Of a stretch of 64,000 nt of DNA, positions 59,990 to 64,000 are shown piece after piece; position 1 is the stretch's first letter; each line of letters starts with the position of its first letter. Position numbers and translations under genes: made by a program. Source of the stretch: Glandiceps talaboti (taxonomy: Eukaryota; Hemichordata; Enteropneusta; Spengelidae); NCBI RefSeq assembly GCF_964340395.1, contig NC_135551.1:27602380-27666379 (forward strand), written 5' to 3'. Below the pieces are notes generated by a model that was not told where the DNA came from, ran no database searches, and saw nothing but the letters and a program-made list of their open reading frames with translations.

Positions 59990-61264
59990 TCACTGTTCAC
60001 TATCCTGGATTTTTTGTAAATTCTCATCTGAGAAACCCGGGTTTGGAATATCAATGTCAGCTTGAGTTGTGTCAGTGTTTGTCAATACGTCCACTTCAAC
60101 TTTTAGTGAAGAGGTATCTAGTACCATCATTTCACTACTACCTCTAGAGTTGGTAACAAGGGTACTTGTCGATCGTGGATTATTCTTTGCCTTGGATAAT
60201 ATTGGTGGAGATTTAACTCGTTTGCCTTTAAAACAGCAAAGTTGACTTCGAAAATTGCTGGACAGTAATGAGTATATGATCGGATTGACCATACTACCCG
60301 CATAGCAAATAGCATATATTGGACGTATATAGGACAATTTTGGGGGCGCCTGGCTTTTGACTACCACACCCACATATACAACTAATGGAATATATGTGAG
60401 GATAAAAACTACAACCAGAACCAAGCAGATGCGAAAAGTTGCCATATCACGTTTATCTATAGAGTCTTTGTTTTCAGTTAAAAGTTTGGATGTCTTTCTT
60501 TGCGTGCATTTCAAACCGAATATGAAACCGTAAGAAAGACAAATCGTTAATAACGAAATCAATATCAGACTCGTTCCCACCGTGTTGACAATTCTCACAG
60601 ACACAGACCATTGAATATCGATAAAACACATCCTTTCCGATCCCGTCACGACTTTGGCCACTGCGAAGCCGAAACCAAATATATAACTTACGCAAATTGA
60701 TGCAATTATCGTTTTCTTCATGATGCTACGACGAAACTTTCCACTCACTCCCATCGCCCTGGTTACGCTCAGCGTAGCTAGACTCATGACGGACACACCT
60801 ACTGATAGGTAGGTGACGAAGATATATGTCTTGCAGGTGGTAAACGACTTATCATCCACGAAAATGTTAGTACCATATAAAATGAATTGTATTGTACTGT
60901 ACAGCAGTAGTGGAGCCACGATGGCACACATCAATAAATCAGCAACAGAAAGTGTCATTAACTGAATGTTAGCAGGTGATTGAAGTTTCTTTACTTTACC
61001 AACTATCCAGCAAACAGTCGCATTTCCAGCAACACCAAGAATGATAACAGGAACGAGCATAACAGCACTTACTATGAGACAAATTCGTTCGTTTACAGTC
61101 AATGTTTGTGCTTCGTCTATAGTCATTGTTTCATCAGCGGTGAGTGTCTTGTTGGCATCGGTCACGTTCACGAAAAGTGTGTTGCTGCCGACATAAAATA
61201 CATCACTCAAAACGTTTTCGATGGTGATGTTGGAGGTAGTATTTTCCATGCTGCTGTTATTCAT
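59990..61264 (-). CDS. Intronless rhodopsin-like GPCR, paralogue 3
   Basis: 424 residues, one exon. Same landmarks and numbering as paralogue 2: N81, D109, Cys144/Cys213, TRA at 168-170, Pro293 in TM6 after a Tyr in place of the toggle Trp, NPIIY at 327-331, Cys pair 343-344. Tail ends ENLQKIQDSEQ. Replacements relative to paralogue 2 are scattered and mostly conservative. The TM6 start KRDMATFRIC and the loop SGKFRRS after TM3 are shared by all three copies, so the G-protein-facing surfaces look constrained. The ATG matches the initiation site of the other paralogues. Ligand unknown. Confidence 0.88.
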   Translation of the reverse strand: MNNSSMENTTSNITIENVLSDVFYVGSNTLFVNVTDANKTLTADETMTIDEAQTLTVNERICLIVSAVMLVPVIILGVAGNATVCWIVGKVKKLQSPANIQLMTLSVADLLMCAIVAPLLLYSTIQFILYGTNIFVDDKSFTTCKTYIFVTYLSVGVSVMSLATLSVTRAMGVSGKFRRSIMKKTIIASICVSYIFGFGFAVAKVVTGSERMCFIDIQWSVSVRIVNTVGTSLILISLLTICLSYGFIFGLKCTQRKTSKLLTENKDSIDKRDMATFRICLVLVVVFILTYIPLVVYVGVVVKSQAPPKLSYIRPIYAICYAGSMVNPIIYSLLSSNFRSQLCCFKGKRVKSPPILSKAKNNPRSTSTLVTNSRGSSEMMVLDTSSLKVEVDVLTNTDTTQADIDIPNPGFSDENLQKIQDSEQ

Positions 61265-61710
61265 GATGAAATTGTCGTTTTAAAAGTCTTATTCTATTCT
61301 GTGAGATCGCACCGCTGGTTGACACTTAAACACGCTGATTCGAAAATCCCCAAGACTGAAAGAGGGATCTTTTAGCAATGACAACATTTGACTTGGTCAC
61401 TGAGACATCTGTCGAGTAAATGGTCGATGGTCAAGCACAGTGAATATAGTGTTGATAAGGGAATAATTTGTATCATATAACACTCGTATATTGCACATAA
61501 TGTACCAAAAAATAGATGCATTCATGTGAATAGGAAGATATTTTCAGTTAAGGAACCCATCATTTTTAAACGGCAGGAGGGGGTTCTGTGCCTTAGAGTT
61601 AAACATGGGATTACCGAAATTGACCTCCAGCTCTCATGACCAATTAAAGCCACAGTGATCCCCATTACAGGCCACATTTCACAAATGAAACCCTACCCTT
61701 ATACATATTA

Positions 61711-61711
<1 letters not shown>

Positions 61712-61804
<93 letters not shown>
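61712..61804. repeat. (AT)n microsatellite
   Basis: About 93 bp of pure AT repeat left of the palindrome. Confidence 0.97.
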
Positions 61805-62185
<381 letters not shown>

Positions 62186-62639
62186 TATCCGATTTGTGAT
62201 AGGCTGAAGTCTGGAGTGTAACTAATGTCTGTATCCACGAATGTACAAGGTATGACACTATCCACGAATGTAACTAATACCACCACCATCCATCCTTCTT
62301 TTCATCCACAACAAGCTTTTATTTTATTTTATTATAAAGATGACAAATTGTAGAAAGTAACGAAAAAATGGAATGTTCAAACATCAGTTACATTGTTAAA
62401 AGTTCCATATTTTCTGGACCCGGTAATTGTATCAAGTCATTAGCATCACAAATAAATGTATGGGCCAAAGAATGAACGGTCTTCAGCTATATATAACTAG
62501 CCAATGGCATTCATAAATGCTATATACCAAGTACTAAACGTTTTAGATTGTGAAGTTTTCCACGTGGACTGGACATACATGTAAAGAGAAGTGGGGAGGT
62601 AAGGGAGGGGTATCCTCTTTCTAGGATAACATTTTGACA

Positions 62640-64000
62640 AAACGCATGTAATGTGACATTGATTCTGTTCTTTTACTTGTGATATAAAATACCTGTAGTG
62701 ATGTCTTCTAAAGTGAACCTCCACACTTTGTGTAAATTCCAAACTAACCCCCTGTCACTTAAACATGACCGGCTCCTTATTGCCCTCCCTTTTATGTTTT
62801 GATACTGTAAAGGTTAAATTGTGGATAATTATCAATGACTTCATTGTCCACATGAACCTATTCAACGTCACTATCACAAAACACAATGAATCTATTATAA
62901 TATAGTGTGAAGCTTTACCGACGGCAAGTGTGCCAATTTTTTTTATAACACCAATCATTTACATTGTGAATAATGGGAATAATTTCCTTTACACGCCCCC
63001 TCCCAAGGATCAATTTTGATCAATCACTGTAGATGGCCTAGGTTAGTAGGAACACTATAAGGCGGATTTGAATCGTAATCGTATGTTGATTGTGTATGTC
63101 AAGTAACAAATTCGATACGAGATGTAAACTGAATGCCAACGAGAGGTTTTTGTTCCTGTAGGTATAATACCAAAATATATTAAATTTGAAGCTTGCATTT
63201 AAAGATGTGACCTAATTTTCAAAAAAAAAATTATACAAATATCTATTTACAAAAAAACACATAACAAAGATGAACACTTTATTATCAGCAATGAATACAT
63301 TAAAGTATATGCAAATTGAACCGTGAAATCTTAAGATACAACCAATTTGCCGAAAATCATTAATTTATGCAAATGATTCATTTAAAACTAAAAGCTATGT
63401 CAACAAAGTTCATAGTAGGACATGTGTGCATTAGTAAGTCTAATCAAGGCATAAGATAACGCCTAATGTATATCTCTTGGTGTATAAATATTTGTTAAGT
63501 TGTCTTGGCGTAAATTGACAATTAAATTTGAAAGTAAAAGCTAGCACCGTCTGTAGGGCTCTGTTGTAATTTGAATGTTTACTCATAATTTTGGCGGGCT
63601 TTTAAATTCAGAATAGAACGTTATTGTTATAGCTAATTCCATGGAGCTTTTCTTTCTTAAGAACAACATCCCCATGCTCAATTTTATATCACACAAGTTT
63701 TAATTTCTAGTCCCTAGACCTTTTGTGTATACTTTATTCGGTGTTGGAAAACGCAATTGATGGTGATTTTAAAGAGTCTGAATTTTGGCCTTCTTTCTAA
63801 TGGACATTTTGTATGCAGTTCGCAGTTGTCTACCCTACTGCATCTCTTAAAATGGGTGTCAAAATTATAGTATAAGAAGAAAATGTGAAGTCTGGAAAGA
63901 GGCAATGAAAGATTTGTGAAATTTATTATCTATTTGAACGTCCATTCTGTCTCCAGTAAAATCCCTATTTACCACAGCATGTCATATAAACTACCATTAT
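62640..64000. repeat. Segmental duplication flanking GPCR 3 (upstream side), with pearl-related insert
   Basis: 62650-62960 pairs with 50655-50970 and 63880-64000 with 51520-51650. 63118-63470 holds a degraded relative of the pearl core (TGTAAACTGAATGCC, TTAAGATACAACC, CATTAATTTATGCAAATGATT) without microsatellite or hairpin. The upstream match to GPCR 2 stops near 61400 and resumes near 62640, so about 1.2 kb including the AT/palindrome block was inserted after duplication. Confidence 0.7.

Overview
This is a eukaryotic, animal-type window of low GC content: genes are split by GT-AG introns, single-copy nuclear housekeeping genes are spaced several kilobases apart, and the gaps are filled with microsatellites, minisatellites, fold-back elements and retroelement fragments. 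The genes are typical bilaterian orthologues. An invertebrate is most likely, and a lophotrochozoan such as a mollusc or a basal deuterostome would fit. That is an inference from gene content, the pearl/Helentron-like elements and the tetranucleotide-rich background; the sequence does not identify the species.

Left part (1-26 kb, genes on +): the last two exons of a cyclophilin-like PPIL6 gene, an unrecognised small candidate gene on the minus strand (about 6.8-7.1 kb), a tRNA-Ser(TGA)-like gene with a mismatched acceptor end (9.0 kb), a complete three-exon IRAK1BP1/SIMPL gene (10.0-11.8 kb), and a complete 18-exon ORC3 gene (14.2-25.4 kb) encoding about 751 residues. In human, PPIL6, IRAK1BP1 and ORC3 all lie on chromosome 6q, so the linkage looks ancient. 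Middle part (26-38 kb): NUDC on the minus strand, nine exons and 335 residues, converging tail-to-tail on ORC3. Right part (38-64 kb): a tandem family of three intronless class-A-like GPCR genes, all on the minus strand (42.2-43.4, 49.2-50.5 and 60.0-61.3 kb), embedded in segmental duplications that have since been cut up by mobile elements.

The most unusual signals are these. (1) The last codons and stop of ORC3 are the seed of an exact 13 x 42 bp minisatellite whose unit length keeps the reading frame. (2) A second array in the same gene duplicates an exon end plus its splice donor seven times. (3) A perfect 73+3+73 bp palindrome between (AT)n tracts carries, on each arm, a sequence that folds as a small type I hammerhead ribozyme of the kind known from Penelope-like elements. 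(4) Two of the GPCR paralogues share a stretch of about 138 identical bases although they are not the closest pair elsewhere, which suggests gene conversion. (5) Two pearl/HINE-like elements carry an ordered set of parts: subterminal repeat, about 147 bp core repeats, ACAG microsatellite and 3' hairpin. (6) Several long inverted repeats lie in introns and intergenic DNA.

Functionally the window holds a DNA-replication licensing subunit (ORC3), a dynein/Hsp90 co-chaperone (NUDC), a prolyl isomerase, an IRAK1/NF-kB pathway adaptor and a small lineage-specific receptor cluster. No operon-like cooperation among them is implied.
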